Assembly (NCBI GenBank): GCA_050187875.1
Contig: JBFWXB010000018.1
Coordinates: forward strand, 1-64,000
Origin: JAFKKS01 sp050187875
GTDB taxonomy: Bacteria; Pseudomonadota; Alphaproteobacteria; Rhizobiales; Xanthobacteraceae
Direction of reading: 5' to 3'
Length of the DNA stretch: 64,000 bases
Shown: positions 26,161 through 33,895 of the stretch, in pieces
Position numbering within the stretch: position 1 is the stretch's first letter
How the letters are laid out: every line of letters starts with the position of its first letter
Program-made: the position numbers and the translations under genes
Notes under the pieces: generated by a model
The model's input: the letters and a program-made list of their open reading frames with translations, nothing else
Database searches by the model: none
What the model was told of the DNA's origin: nothing

Positions 26161-26835
26161 TCAGGGCGTGAGCGCGAACGCCAAGTCGTAGAGCGCCACA
26201 TCCGCAACCGGCGCCTGTGGCCACGCGGTCGCGAGCTTGCGCTCGACGTCGGCGAGCCGCGCCTCGAGCTCTTTGCGGCTCGCACTTTCAAGCAGAAGCA
26301 CACCATCGAACAGCGCATCGGGGGTCGTGCGCAGCGTCGCTTCCTTCGTCGGCATGCCGGCGAGCGCGCGATCGCGCACGGCAATGTGCGTGCCGATGAA
26401 TCCCGGCGCGGATGTAACCTCCGCGGTAAACCGCTTGAGCGCGGCGGCATCGACCGTGTCCCACGCCGAGGAAAGGTCGAGCCGTAGCGTTGCCAGCGCT
26501 CCGCCGATACCGACGCCGGACGTCGCCAGCGTCTTGCACGCGCCGCGGATCATGTTGCGGAAATTCGGCATCACGCGCTGCGTCCATTCGGTCGGATCAT
26601 TGAGCCGCGCGAGATAAGCTCCGCTTTGCAGCACCGCCAACGTTTGCGTCTCATAGAATGCACAATAGCGATGCTGTGCGCGTTCGGGCGCGGCGTAGCG
26701 GCGTCCGCGCAGAAAGCCGGGCACGCCGACACGTTCCGGCACGTGCTGGTGCGTGTACCAGAGATTGAAATCGTCTTCGGCCGACGGCACGACGTCGGTC
26801 CAGACCGCAAGCAAGCCTTCGCCCATCAACGGCAT
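26161..26835 (-). CDS. hypothetical protein with ferredoxin-like (Dabb/EthD-like) repeats
   Basis: 224 residues. Two similar halves start with LLAVWTDVVPSAEDDFNLWYTHQHVPERVGVPGFLRGRRY and, around residue 130, a weaker copy (EVTSAPGFIGTHIAVRD), as ordered motifs. The WYxxxHxPER-VPGF pattern recalls dimeric alpha/beta-barrel (EthD-like) proteins. No enzyme function can be assigned. It sits between dksA and flgH, but its content shows no link to motility. Confidence 0.65.
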   Translation of the reverse strand: MPLMGEGLLAVWTDVVPSAEDDFNLWYTHQHVPERVGVPGFLRGRRYAAPERAQHRYCAFYETQTLAVLQSGAYLARLNDPTEWTQRVMPNFRNMIRGACKTLATSGVGIGGALATLRLDLSSAWDTVDAAALKRFTAEVTSAPGFIGTHIAVRDRALAGMPTKEATLRTTPDALFDGVLLLESASRKELEARLADVERKLATAWPQAPVADVALYDLAFALTP

Positions 26836-26970
26836 TCACAATTCTCCACACGCTGAGCGTCGCTGATCGAGCGCGATGGCGCAAGCGAACACGGCCTCCG
26901 GCGGGGAGTTGCCGGAGGCCGCGTCGAGTCACCGGCCCGGTCCGGATCACGGGGCGGCGGGGAGCGAGAA

Positions 26971-27013
26971 GCGCGTCCAGGAAAGTGGGAACCGGTCTTC
27001 CGTCCGGACGCGC
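26971..27013 (-). repeat. dispersed inverted repeat, family B, copy 2
   Basis: Shares the inner block AGGAAAGTGGGAACCGGTCT with the copy at 12562-12605, but its outer arms are GCGCGTCC and GGACGCGC instead of GCAATTCC and GGAATTGC. Pairing is kept although the sequence changed. It abuts the 3' end of flgH. Confidence 0.75.
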
Positions 27014-27020
27014 AGCAAAA

Positions 27021-27782
27021 TCAGAACGGCAGCAGCACGTCGAGCACCTGCTGGCCGTAGCGCGGCTGCTGGATGTCGGTAAGCTGGCCGCGGCCGCCAT
27101 AGGCGATGCGCGCTTGCGCGATCTTGGTCGAGTCGATGGTGTTGTCGCTTTCGATATCCTCCGGCCGCACGATGCCGGCGACGATGAGTTCGCGGATCTC
27201 GAAGTTGACGCGTACCTCCTGCTTGCCCTCGATCACGAGATTGCCGTTTGGCAGCACCTGCGTGACGACCCCGGCGACATTGGTCGACAGTTCTTCCTTG
27301 CGGTCGATCGTTCCCTTGCCGTCGCTGGATGCGGTGGAGTCCGCGGTGAGGATGCGGCCGGGCAGGATCGCTTTCGACGGATTGCCGATCGTCTTGCTGC
27401 CGAGGAAGTCGGAGACGCCAGAGTCTTCCTTGTTGGTGCGGCTGCGCAGCGTCTCGTTCTCGTACTTCGCTTTGTCGGTGATCTTCACCTTCACGGTGAG
27501 GATGTCGCCGACCTGATGCGCGCGCTGATCCTTGAAGAAGGCGCGCGAGCCGTTGCGCCACAGCGAGTTCGGATTGTAGACCGCGGGCTGCGGCGCGGGC
27601 ATCGGCATCTGCACCGGCTTGTAGCCGACCTGCGCGGTCGGATTATCGACCTTCGAGAGAGCAGGCGGCTCGCCGACGCCCTTGAGGCGGTCGATGGCGG
27701 CGCAGTTCGCGAGGAGCCCGCCGGCGAGAAGGATCACGGCGGGCCGTGCAACGGATTTCAGATGACGCTTGGAGAGTGACAT
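27021..27782 (-). CDS. flgH: flagellar L-ring lipoprotein FlgH
   Basis: 253 residues with a lipoprotein signal ending at LLANC, the lipidated residue being C27. The body has FlgH features: LWRNGSRAFFKDQRAHQVGDILTV, then VLPNGNLVIEGKQEVRVN and the C-terminal IQQPRYGQQVLDVLLPF, as ordered motifs. It forms the outer-membrane L ring. It is the last gene of flgF-flgG-flgA-flgH, 5 bp after flgA. Confidence 0.96.
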   Translation of the reverse strand: MSLSKRHLKSVARPAVILLAGGLLANCAAIDRLKGVGEPPALSKVDNPTAQVGYKPVQMPMPAPQPAVYNPNSLWRNGSRAFFKDQRAHQVGDILTVKVKITDKAKYENETLRSRTNKEDSGVSDFLGSKTIGNPSKAILPGRILTADSTASSDGKGTIDRKEELSTNVAGVVTQVLPNGNLVIEGKQEVRVNFEIRELIVAGIVRPEDIESDNTIDSTKIAQARIAYGGRGQLTDIQQPRYGQQVLDVLLPF

Positions 27783-27787
27783 AAGAG

Positions 27788-28831
27788 CTACTCAGCTTGA
27801 TGAGAACCGGTTGAGTCCGCGACGGTGATCGCGGTCTCGCGAGCGGAGACGGAGAGGGCGGCGGGCGCTTCGGGCGCCGCGATGACGCGGCCAGGTCCCG
27901 CGACCGTGGTTTGGATCGTGCGTTTGGACTGCACGTTGAGAACATTGACGACATCGCCTTCGGCGCCGGATTCGAGCGCCTTGCCGCGAATGCTCAGGAC
28001 GATTCCGGGCCGCTGATAGGTGATGGTGACGGTCTCATTCTGCTTCACGACCTCCGGCTTCATGAGGTCGGCGGTGCGCAGGGCCTGCCCGACGCGCAAG
28101 GCGCGCTTCACCGCCATGCCGACCGCGGCATCCATGCGGCCGACGATTCCGTCTCCCGCTTCGGCCTTTGGACGGCGCTCGAGCACGACATCGCTTTCGC
28201 GGATCGTCTCGCCGCGACCGAGCGCGCGCAGCGGGATGACGGCGGGCACCGTCTCCGTCGCGATGCCGGTGTAGCGCAGCAGCGAGCGCCGTGCGGTCTG
28301 GCCTGGAAGCTCGAACGTGATGTCGAAGCGCCCATTCGAGGGGTCGTAATAAAGGCGCGCGACATGCAGCGTGCCAATCGCCGCCGGATCGATCTCCAAG
28401 GCGCGGATGTCGCGATCGAACGTCACGGCGATGTCTTTGGCGTCGCCGAGCCCGGGACGCTTCGCCAAGGCCGCGGCGATTCGTTCCTCGAGCTGCTTGG
28501 TGGTGATGGTGCGGCTCGTGCGCGTGACGACGACCTCGGTCAGCCCGCGCGTATCGATCCCGACGAGCTTGTAGGGGCGGATCGCGTCGATGATGCGCGC
28601 CGTTTCGACCGTTCCGGTGTGCCCGAGATCCGGCGAGCGGAAGATCGCGACATCGGCGACGACGCCGGGGTTTTCGACCAGATCGCGGATGCGCACCACA
28701 TCGCTCGTGACCGTCGCTTCGGCTTTAAGCGCCGGAAGCGGCGTTTGCGCGATGGTCGTGATCTGCGCGGCGGCGGCGCTCGGAAAGAGGAGCGCGGCGA
28801 TGAGGATGAGTTTGCGCGACATCGCCATCAC
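27788..28831 (-). CDS. flgA: flagellar P-ring assembly chaperone FlgA
   Basis: 347 residues, longer than the roughly 220 of enterobacterial FlgA but usual for alphaproteobacteria. It has a signal peptide (KLILIAALLFPSAAAAQ). The C-terminal SAF-like domain contains PLRALGRGETIRESDVV and VGMAVKRALRVGQALRTADL. It is a periplasmic chaperone for FlgI. The start overlaps the flgG stop by 4 bp. Confidence 0.93.
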   Translation of the reverse strand: MMAMSRKLILIAALLFPSAAAAQITTIAQTPLPALKAEATVTSDVVRIRDLVENPGVVADVAIFRSPDLGHTGTVETARIIDAIRPYKLVGIDTRGLTEVVVTRTSRTITTKQLEERIAAALAKRPGLGDAKDIAVTFDRDIRALEIDPAAIGTLHVARLYYDPSNGRFDITFELPGQTARRSLLRYTGIATETVPAVIPLRALGRGETIRESDVVLERRPKAEAGDGIVGRMDAAVGMAVKRALRVGQALRTADLMKPEVVKQNETVTITYQRPGIVLSIRGKALESGAEGDVVNVLNVQSKRTIQTTVAGPGRVIAAPEAPAALSVSARETAITVADSTGSHQAE

Positions 28832-29616
28832 CGGATCAGGTTCGAGGTGGACGAGAGCATCTGGTCGGCCGCGTTGATGACCTTCGCGTTCATCTCGTAG
28901 GCGCGCTGCGCGGCGATCAGATCGGAAATCTCCGTGACCGCCTCGACATTCGCCTGCTCGAGATTGCCCTGCTGCAGGTTGCCGAAGCCGTCGGCGTTGG
29001 GCAGTCCGTTCTGCGGCGTGCCGGAGGCCGTGGTTTCGAGATAGAGGTTGTCGCCGATGCCTTGCAGGCCGGCCTTGTTGATGAACATCGACAGCTCGAT
29101 CTGGCCGAGGAGCGTCGAGTCGGTGTTTCCCGGCAGCATCACCGACACCTGGCCGGCGGCATTGATGGTGATCTGGCTCGCGTTCTGCGGCACCGTGAGG
29201 CCGGGCTGCACGACATAGCCTTGATTGGTGACGATGCGGCCTTGCGCGTCGAGCTCGAACGAACCGTCGCGCGTATAGGCCGTGCGACCGTCCGGCAGCA
29301 GGATCTTGAAGAATCCCTCACCGCGGATAGCGACGTCGAAATCCTTGCCGGTTGGCGACAGCGTGCCTTGCGTCATCACGCGCGGCGTGCCGACCGTCTT
29401 GACGCCGGAGCCGAGCTCGACGCCGGCCGGCAGGATGTTGCCCTGATCGGAGGTCTGGCTGCCGACGCGGCGGACCTGCTCGTAAAGCAAGTCCTGAAAC
29501 TCGGCACGCTGGCGCTTGAAGCCGGTCGTGCGCATGTTTGCGATGTTGTTGGAGATGACCTGGACGTTGACTTCCTGGGCCATCATGCCGGTCGCGGCGG
29601 TGTGGAGCGCGCGCAT
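28828..29616 (-). CDS. flgG: distal rod protein FlgG
   Basis: 262 residues from the ATG at 29616. A TTG at 29625 is also in frame but poorly spaced from AGGA. The N-terminus (MRALHTAATGMMAQEVNVQVISNNIANMRTTGFKR, as ordered motifs) and C-terminus (QANVEAVTEISDLIAAQRAYEMN) are diagnostic. It forms the distal rod. It follows flgF by 20 bp. Confidence 0.96.
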   Translation of the reverse strand: MRALHTAATGMMAQEVNVQVISNNIANMRTTGFKRQRAEFQDLLYEQVRRVGSQTSDQGNILPAGVELGSGVKTVGTPRVMTQGTLSPTGKDFDVAIRGEGFFKILLPDGRTAYTRDGSFELDAQGRIVTNQGYVVQPGLTVPQNASQITINAAGQVSVMLPGNTDSTLLGQIELSMFINKAGLQGIGDNLYLETTASGTPQNGLPNADGFGNLQQGNLEQANVEAVTEISDLIAAQRAYEMNAKVINAADQMLSSTSNLIR

Positions 29617-29636
29617 CTCTGTCAAATCCTATGCGT

Positions 29637-30383
29637 TCACGCCGGAACTTCGGCGAGCTTCTCGATTGCGGAGCGACGCAGGTCGCTTTGGTTCTGCAGC
29701 ATCTGCGAGATCGTCGTGTAGGTGCGGGTGACGTCGATCATGCGCGTCATCTCGACGACGCTCTGCACATTCGACTTCTCGACCGCGCCTTGGATGACGC
29801 GCGGTGTCGTACTGACAGTCGGCGTGACGCCCGCCGGCGCGACGAAAGTGTTGGCGCCGTCTTTCTCGAGCCGCGCCACCTGGGCGAACTCGACGATGCG
29901 CAGCTTGCCGCGCGCGTTGGCGCCGGCGGAGATCGAGCCGTCGCGCGCGATGGTGATGTCCTTGTCCTCGCGCTGCATCACGATCGGGCCGCTTTCGCCG
30001 AGCACACGAAAGCCGGTCGCGGTGACGAGCTCGCCAGCCGCGTTGAGCTGCAGCGCGCCGTTGCGGGTGTAGCGCTCGCCCGCCGGCGTCTGCACGGCGA
30101 GAAATCCGTTGCCGTCGATCGCGACGTCGAGCGGCGCCCCGGTCAATTCGATGCCGCCCTGGCGCATGTCGTGCCAGGTGGCGCGGTCATTGACGAAGCT
30201 GACGCGCCGATTGATGCCGTTGCCGCCTTCGTCGCGGGCGAGCGGCATGGTCGTTTCCTCGAACACCGAATTGTCGGCCTTGAAGCCGGTGGTGTTCACG
30301 TTGGCGATGTTGTTCGCGATCACGTCGAGACTTCGCCGCAGCACGGCTTGGCGTGACAGTCCGATCAGGAGGGCATTCTCCAT
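29637..30383 (-). CDS. flgF: proximal rod protein FlgF
   Basis: 248 residues from the ATG at 30383, with GGGGAG upstream. A longer frame (to 30521) would cover the sigma-54 promoter and is rejected. Conserved regions: LSRQAVLRRSLDVIANNIAN near the N-terminus and KSNVQSVVEMTRMIDVTRTY near the C-terminus. It is the first gene of flgF-flgG-flgA-flgH and is divergent from fliL. Confidence 0.94.
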   Translation of the reverse strand: MENALLIGLSRQAVLRRSLDVIANNIANVNTTGFKADNSVFEETTMPLARDEGGNGINRRVSFVNDRATWHDMRQGGIELTGAPLDVAIDGNGFLAVQTPAGERYTRNGALQLNAAGELVTATGFRVLGESGPIVMQREDKDITIARDGSISAGANARGKLRIVEFAQVARLEKDGANTFVAPAGVTPTVSTTPRVIQGAVEKSNVQSVVEMTRMIDVTRTYTTISQMLQNQSDLRRSAIEKLAEVPA

Positions 30384-30481
30384 CGGCCTTACTCCCCTTC
30401 GAGATACGAGGCGTCGCTTTCTTAAGACGCGGCGGTCTCGCTTGATTGCGGCTCTCCCAAGCCGCGGATCGCCGAAGGCTT

Positions 30482-30497
30482 TGCAGCGACCGTGCCA
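30482..30497 (-). promoter_or_regulatory. sigma-54 promoter of flgF
   Basis: On the minus strand TGGCACG GTCG CTGCA, one mismatch (CTGC for TTGC) from TGGCACG-N4-TTGCA. It is 98 bp before the flgF ATG. Confidence 0.7.
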
Positions 30498-30560
30498 GAT
30501 AGGAAACGTGATATTTTTCAATGAGATGAGTGTAGGCGTGCCAATTCGAGGGATGCCCGG

Positions 30561-30589
30561 CGGCAGATATTTCCCGGCAAGAATTGCCC
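30561..30589 (+). promoter_or_regulatory. tandem CGGCA-N6-(G/T)CCC elements upstream of flgF
   Basis: CGGCAGATATTTCCC (30561-30575) and CGGCAAGAATTGCCC (30575-30589) are two adjacent variants of the element found before flgE and flgI. They lie 63-92 bp upstream of the flgF sigma-54 element. The rest of the 342-bp flgF-fliL gap holds only the half-site at 30615 and no gene. Confidence 0.45.
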
Positions 30590-30603
30590 CTGAAGGCGCT
30601 TCA

Positions 30604-30622
30604 GAAAGGTTTCGTTAACCAT
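30604..30622 (+). promoter_or_regulatory. CtrA-like half-site TTAACCAT upstream of fliL
   Basis: A full TTAACCAT at 30615-30622. The other half-site is degraded (GAAA). It is 103 bp before the fliL start. Confidence 0.45.
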
Positions 30623-30725
30623 GTTTTCCTAGCGTGCCTTCTGCGGGGCGTGGGGCACCTGCCAAGATTCTCGTCGCTATTCGCATCGCTCGCGGGGCGG
30701 CCGCCTGAGGCGGGGCAAAATCGAA

Positions 30726-31223
30726 ATGGCAAGCAAGGCGACCGAGCCGGACAACGACGTTCCCGAGGAGGGGGCGCCGCCGAAGAAGTCAGGCAAGCTC
30801 AAGCTGATCATCATCGGCGTTGTCGCGCTTCTGCTTGTGGGTGGCGGCGGGGGCGGCGCCTATTTTTTCTTCTTCGGACATAAGGAAGAGAAGGTCGCCG
30901 CGGCGCCTGTGCCGAAGCCGCCGACATTCTTTGACTTGCCCGACGTGCTGGTGAACCTCGCCGGCAGCGGCGAGCGGGCGCAGTTTTTGAAAGCCAAGAT
31001 CACGCTCGAACTCGCCGATCCGACGACCGTAGCGCAAGTGCAACCCGTCGTTCCGCGGGTGATGGACGCATTCCAACTCTTCCTGCGGCAGCTTCGACCG
31101 TCCGATCTGGAAGGATCGGCGGGCGCCTACCGGCTCAAGGAAGAGCTGACGCGGCGTGTGAACGCCGTCATCGCGCCCGGCCGCATCAACGCCGTCCTGT
31201 TCAAGGAAATGGTCGTCCAATGA
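30726..31223 (+). CDS. fliL: flagellar basal body protein FliL
   Basis: 165 residues. A short cytoplasmic N-terminus is followed by one membrane helix (LIIIGVVALLLVGGGGGGAY) and a periplasmic FliL domain (FFDLPDVLVNLAGSGERAQFLKAKITLEL, as ordered motifs). FliL supports the stator-rotor interface. It overlaps fliM by 4 bp. Confidence 0.94.
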   Translation: MASKATEPDNDVPEEGAPPKKSGKLKLIIIGVVALLLVGGGGGGAYFFFFGHKEEKVAAAPVPKPPTFFDLPDVLVNLAGSGERAQFLKAKITLELADPTTVAQVQPVVPRVMDAFQLFLRQLRPSDLEGSAGAYRLKEELTRRVNAVIAPGRINAVLFKEMVVQ

Positions 31224-32419
31224 CCGAGGGCGCAGCCACGACTGCTGGGCCGGCCGATCAAGACGCCCTTGCGGCGAATTGGGATAAGGGCCTCAATGCC
31301 GTTCCCGCTGCCGACGCGCAAGGCGAGGTGGGCGTCGCGTGGACGGGTGGCGCGGACGGGAACGCGCAATACACGCCGGAGAAAGGTGGTACGGCGGGCC
31401 TCGGCGCCGAGCGCATCCTGAGCCAGGAGGAAATCGACAGTCTTCTCGGCTTCAGCCTGTCCGACATCGCGCTCAGCGAGAATTCGGGCATCCGCGCCAT
31501 CATCGACTCGGCGATGGTGTCCTACGAGCGTCTGCCGATGCTCGAGATCGTCTTCGATCGGTTCGTCCGATTGCTGACGACGTCGCTGCGCAACTTCACC
31601 TCCGACAACGTCGAAGTCTCGCTCGACCGCATCACCTCCGTTCGCTTCGGCGACTATCTCAACTCGATCCCGCTGCCGGCGATCCTCGCCGTCTTCAAGG
31701 CGGAGGAGTGGGACAATTTCGGGCTGCTCACCGTCGACTCGAGCCTGATCTATTCGATCATCGACGTCTTGCTGGGTGGTCGACGCGGGCAGACGGCCAT
31801 CCGCATCGAGGGGCGGCCTTACACGACCATCGAGTCGAATCTTGCCAAGCGCATGATCGAGCTCGTCCTGACGGACGCCGAGATGGCGTTCCGCCCGCTC
31901 TCGCCGGTCCGCTTCACGATCGATCGTCTGGAGACCAATCCTCGCTTCGCCGCGATCTCGCGTCCTGCCAACGCGGCGATCCTGGTGCGCTTGCGCATCG
32001 ACATGGAGGATCGCGGCGGGACGGCGGAGCTGTTGCTTCCTTACGGCACCATCGAGCCGATCCGTGATGTCCTTCTCCAGATGTTCATGGGCGAGAAGTT
32101 CGGTCGCGATCCCATCTGGGAAGGCCATCTCGCGACCGAGATCGGCCGCGCCGAGATCGCCGTCGACGCCGTTCTTTACGAAGCCGAGATTCCGCTCAAG
32201 CAGCTCATGAATCTCAATGTCGGCGACACGCTGCCGCTCGAAATCAGGCCGGACGCGCCGGTGGCGGTGCGGTGCGGCGACATCACCTTGACCGAAGGCC
32301 ATATGGGACGTGTCGGCGACCGCGTCGCGGTCCGCGTGACGAAGCCGCTGCAGCGGTCGCAGACGACATTCGCAATGTTTGAAAATGCCGATTCCTCAAA
32401 GCGCGTGGAGGTCCCGTGA
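31220..32419 (+). CDS. fliM: flagellar motor switch protein FliM
   Basis: 399 residues. The CheY-binding motif ILSQEEIDSLL lies at about residues 66-76, behind an unusually long Ala/Gly-rich N-terminal extension; in most FliM proteins it is within the first 20 residues. The middle domain (RLPMLEIVFDRFVRLLTTSLRNFT, as ordered motifs) and the C-terminal SPOA domain (VGDTLPLEI, MGRVGDRVAVRV) follow. It is the C-ring component controlling rotation direction. Its stop overlaps the DUF6468 start by 4 bp. Confidence 0.95.
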   Translation: MTEGAATTAGPADQDALAANWDKGLNAVPAADAQGEVGVAWTGGADGNAQYTPEKGGTAGLGAERILSQEEIDSLLGFSLSDIALSENSGIRAIIDSAMVSYERLPMLEIVFDRFVRLLTTSLRNFTSDNVEVSLDRITSVRFGDYLNSIPLPAILAVFKAEEWDNFGLLTVDSSLIYSIIDVLLGGRRGQTAIRIEGRPYTTIESNLAKRMIELVLTDAEMAFRPLSPVRFTIDRLETNPRFAAISRPANAAILVRLRIDMEDRGGTAELLLPYGTIEPIRDVLLQMFMGEKFGRDPIWEGHLATEIGRAEIAVDAVLYEAEIPLKQLMNLNVGDTLPLEIRPDAPVAVRCGDITLTEGHMGRVGDRVAVRVTKPLQRSQTTFAMFENADSSKRVEVP

Positions 32420-32859
32420 GCAACCAGATTGGCCTGATGATCGAAGGGCTGGTCGCGATCCTTCTGATCCTGACGATCGCTTATTGCGTGATGCTCAACA
32501 GTCGCCTCAAGAAATTGAAGGCCGATGAGCAGACGCTCAAAGCGACGATCTCCGAGCTGATCACGGCGACAGAGATCGCCGAGCGCGCGATCGGCGGTCT
32601 CAAGGTGACGGTGCAGGATTGCAATCAGACGCTCGGGCCGCGCCTCAAAAGCGCGGAGGCGATCGCAGCGGCACTCGGCCGCCAGATCGTCGCCGGGGAA
32701 GACGTCGTCAAGAAGCTGGCGCAGATCGTGGCAGTGGCGCGGCCGCTCGAGCAAGGCGCGACGATCACCGCGATCGCGCCTGAGGCCAACGCGACCGTCG
32801 CAGCGGCGCAAGCTTTTGCCGCACGCGCGCGGTTGCGCACGACCGGCCAAGCCGCATGA
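32416..32859 (+). CDS. DUF6468 protein
   Basis: 147 residues with a GTG start (32416) overlapping the fliM stop. There is one N-terminal membrane helix (IGLMIEGLVAILLILTIAYCV), then a long helical, coiled-coil-like region (SRLKKLKADEQTLKATISELI, as motif). The family occurs between fliM and motE in Hyphomicrobiales flagellar loci. Its function is not known to me; position suggests a motor-associated role. Confidence 0.8.
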   Translation: MSNQIGLMIEGLVAILLILTIAYCVMLNSRLKKLKADEQTLKATISELITATEIAERAIGGLKVTVQDCNQTLGPRLKSAEAIAAALGRQIVAGEDVVKKLAQIVAVARPLEQGATITAIAPEANATVAAAQAFAARARLRTTGQAA

Positions 32860-33806
32860 TCCAAATCGCGCGCGGCATTCGCCTCCTGCCCGTCGTCCTG
32901 TTCGCGACGGCGAGCTTGCTGGCGCTCAAGACCGCGGCGATCGTCAGCGGCACCGGCTATATCATCGCGGGGCCGCAACGCGCTTACGCCACAGGCACGA
33001 AAGACGACCGTCTCGCGCCCGCAGCGCAGGGGCGGGATGCCGCCGCGGTCCGCGTGGCGCAGGCAAAATATCCTGCCGTGAAGCCCGCGGGCACGCGCTC
33101 CTGGGCGCAGGAGATGCTCGGCTATCCCGACATCACGGGCTCGGTCGGCGCGAGCAAGCCGGCGGCCGCAAAGGAGGGCGAACCCGCCGGTCATGGCGCG
33201 GAGGGCGGCGCCAAGCGTGGCGACAAGGAGCCCTCGAAGGCGCAAGGCGAGGCCCCGGGCGCCGCTCCTCCCGCCGCCGCCGCCGCGGCAAAGGCACCGC
33301 CGCCGCCACCGGAGGCAAAGCCGAACAACTTCACCAGCGACAAGCCCGTCATGTCGACGGGCGAACGGACCTTGCTCGAACAATTGCAGGAGCGCCGGAA
33401 GGAACTGGAGGCGCGCAACCGCGACCTCGACATCCGTGAAGGCTTGCTTAAGACGGCCGAGCAGCGCATCGAGGCGCGCCTCGAGGAGCTCAAAGAGCTC
33501 GAGATGAAGATGGATGCTGCCGCCGCCAAGAAGGACGAGGCGGAGGCTGCGCGCCTCAAGGGCCTCGTCACCATGTACGAGAACATGAAGCCGAAAGACG
33601 CGGCGAAGATCTTCGACCGCCTCGACATGAGAATCCTGCTCGACGTCGCGACGCAGATCAATCCGCGGAAGATGTCGGACATCCTGGCGGCGATGTCGAC
33701 CGAGGCGGCCGAGCGGCTGACCGTTGAGCTGGCGTCACGGGGCGGCGATGGCCGCTCGCCGAGCGCCGCCGACCTTCCCAAGATCGAGGGGCGTCCCCGG
33801 ACCTGA
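32856..33806 (+). CDS. motE: MotE-family periplasmic motility chaperone
   Basis: 316 residues. It has an N-terminal signal or anchor (LLPVVLFATASLLALKTAAI), an Ala/Pro-rich linker (residues about 100-155), and a coiled coil (about 165-235). The C-terminal MgtE-N-like domain reads MYENMKPKDAAKIFDRLDM and ILLDVATQINPRKMSDILAAM. In Sinorhizobium, MotE is a periplasmic chaperone for MotC. It overlaps the DUF6468 stop by 4 bp and ends the fliL operon. Confidence 0.88.
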   Translation: MIQIARGIRLLPVVLFATASLLALKTAAIVSGTGYIIAGPQRAYATGTKDDRLAPAAQGRDAAAVRVAQAKYPAVKPAGTRSWAQEMLGYPDITGSVGASKPAAAKEGEPAGHGAEGGAKRGDKEPSKAQGEAPGAAPPAAAAAAKAPPPPPEAKPNNFTSDKPVMSTGERTLLEQLQERRKELEARNRDLDIREGLLKTAEQRIEARLEELKELEMKMDAAAAKKDEAEAARLKGLVTMYENMKPKDAAKIFDRLDMRILLDVATQINPRKMSDILAAMSTEAAERLTVELASRGGDGRSPSAADLPKIEGRPRT

Positions 33807-33810
33807 CGGG

Positions 33811-33825
33811 TTAAGCCGGCATTAA
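33811..33825 (+). promoter_or_regulatory. perfect CtrA box upstream of the TPR gene
   Basis: TTAA-GCCGGCA-TTAA matches the CtrA consensus without mismatch. It lies 70 bp before the TPR gene start. A 7-bp hairpin, TGACGGC/GCCGTCA (33856-33874), sits between the two. Confidence 0.65.
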
Positions 33826-33895
33826 AGCCCGCCACCTATGGTGGGGCTTCCGGCGTGACGGCTTCGCGCCGTCAGACCCGCACAGGACGTCCGGG

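Noticed and set aside
30570..30592. CCGGCAAGAATTGCC as a sigma-54 promoter before fliL
   Set aside because: Spacing between GG and GC is two bases short; it fits the CGGCA-N6-GCC activator element better.
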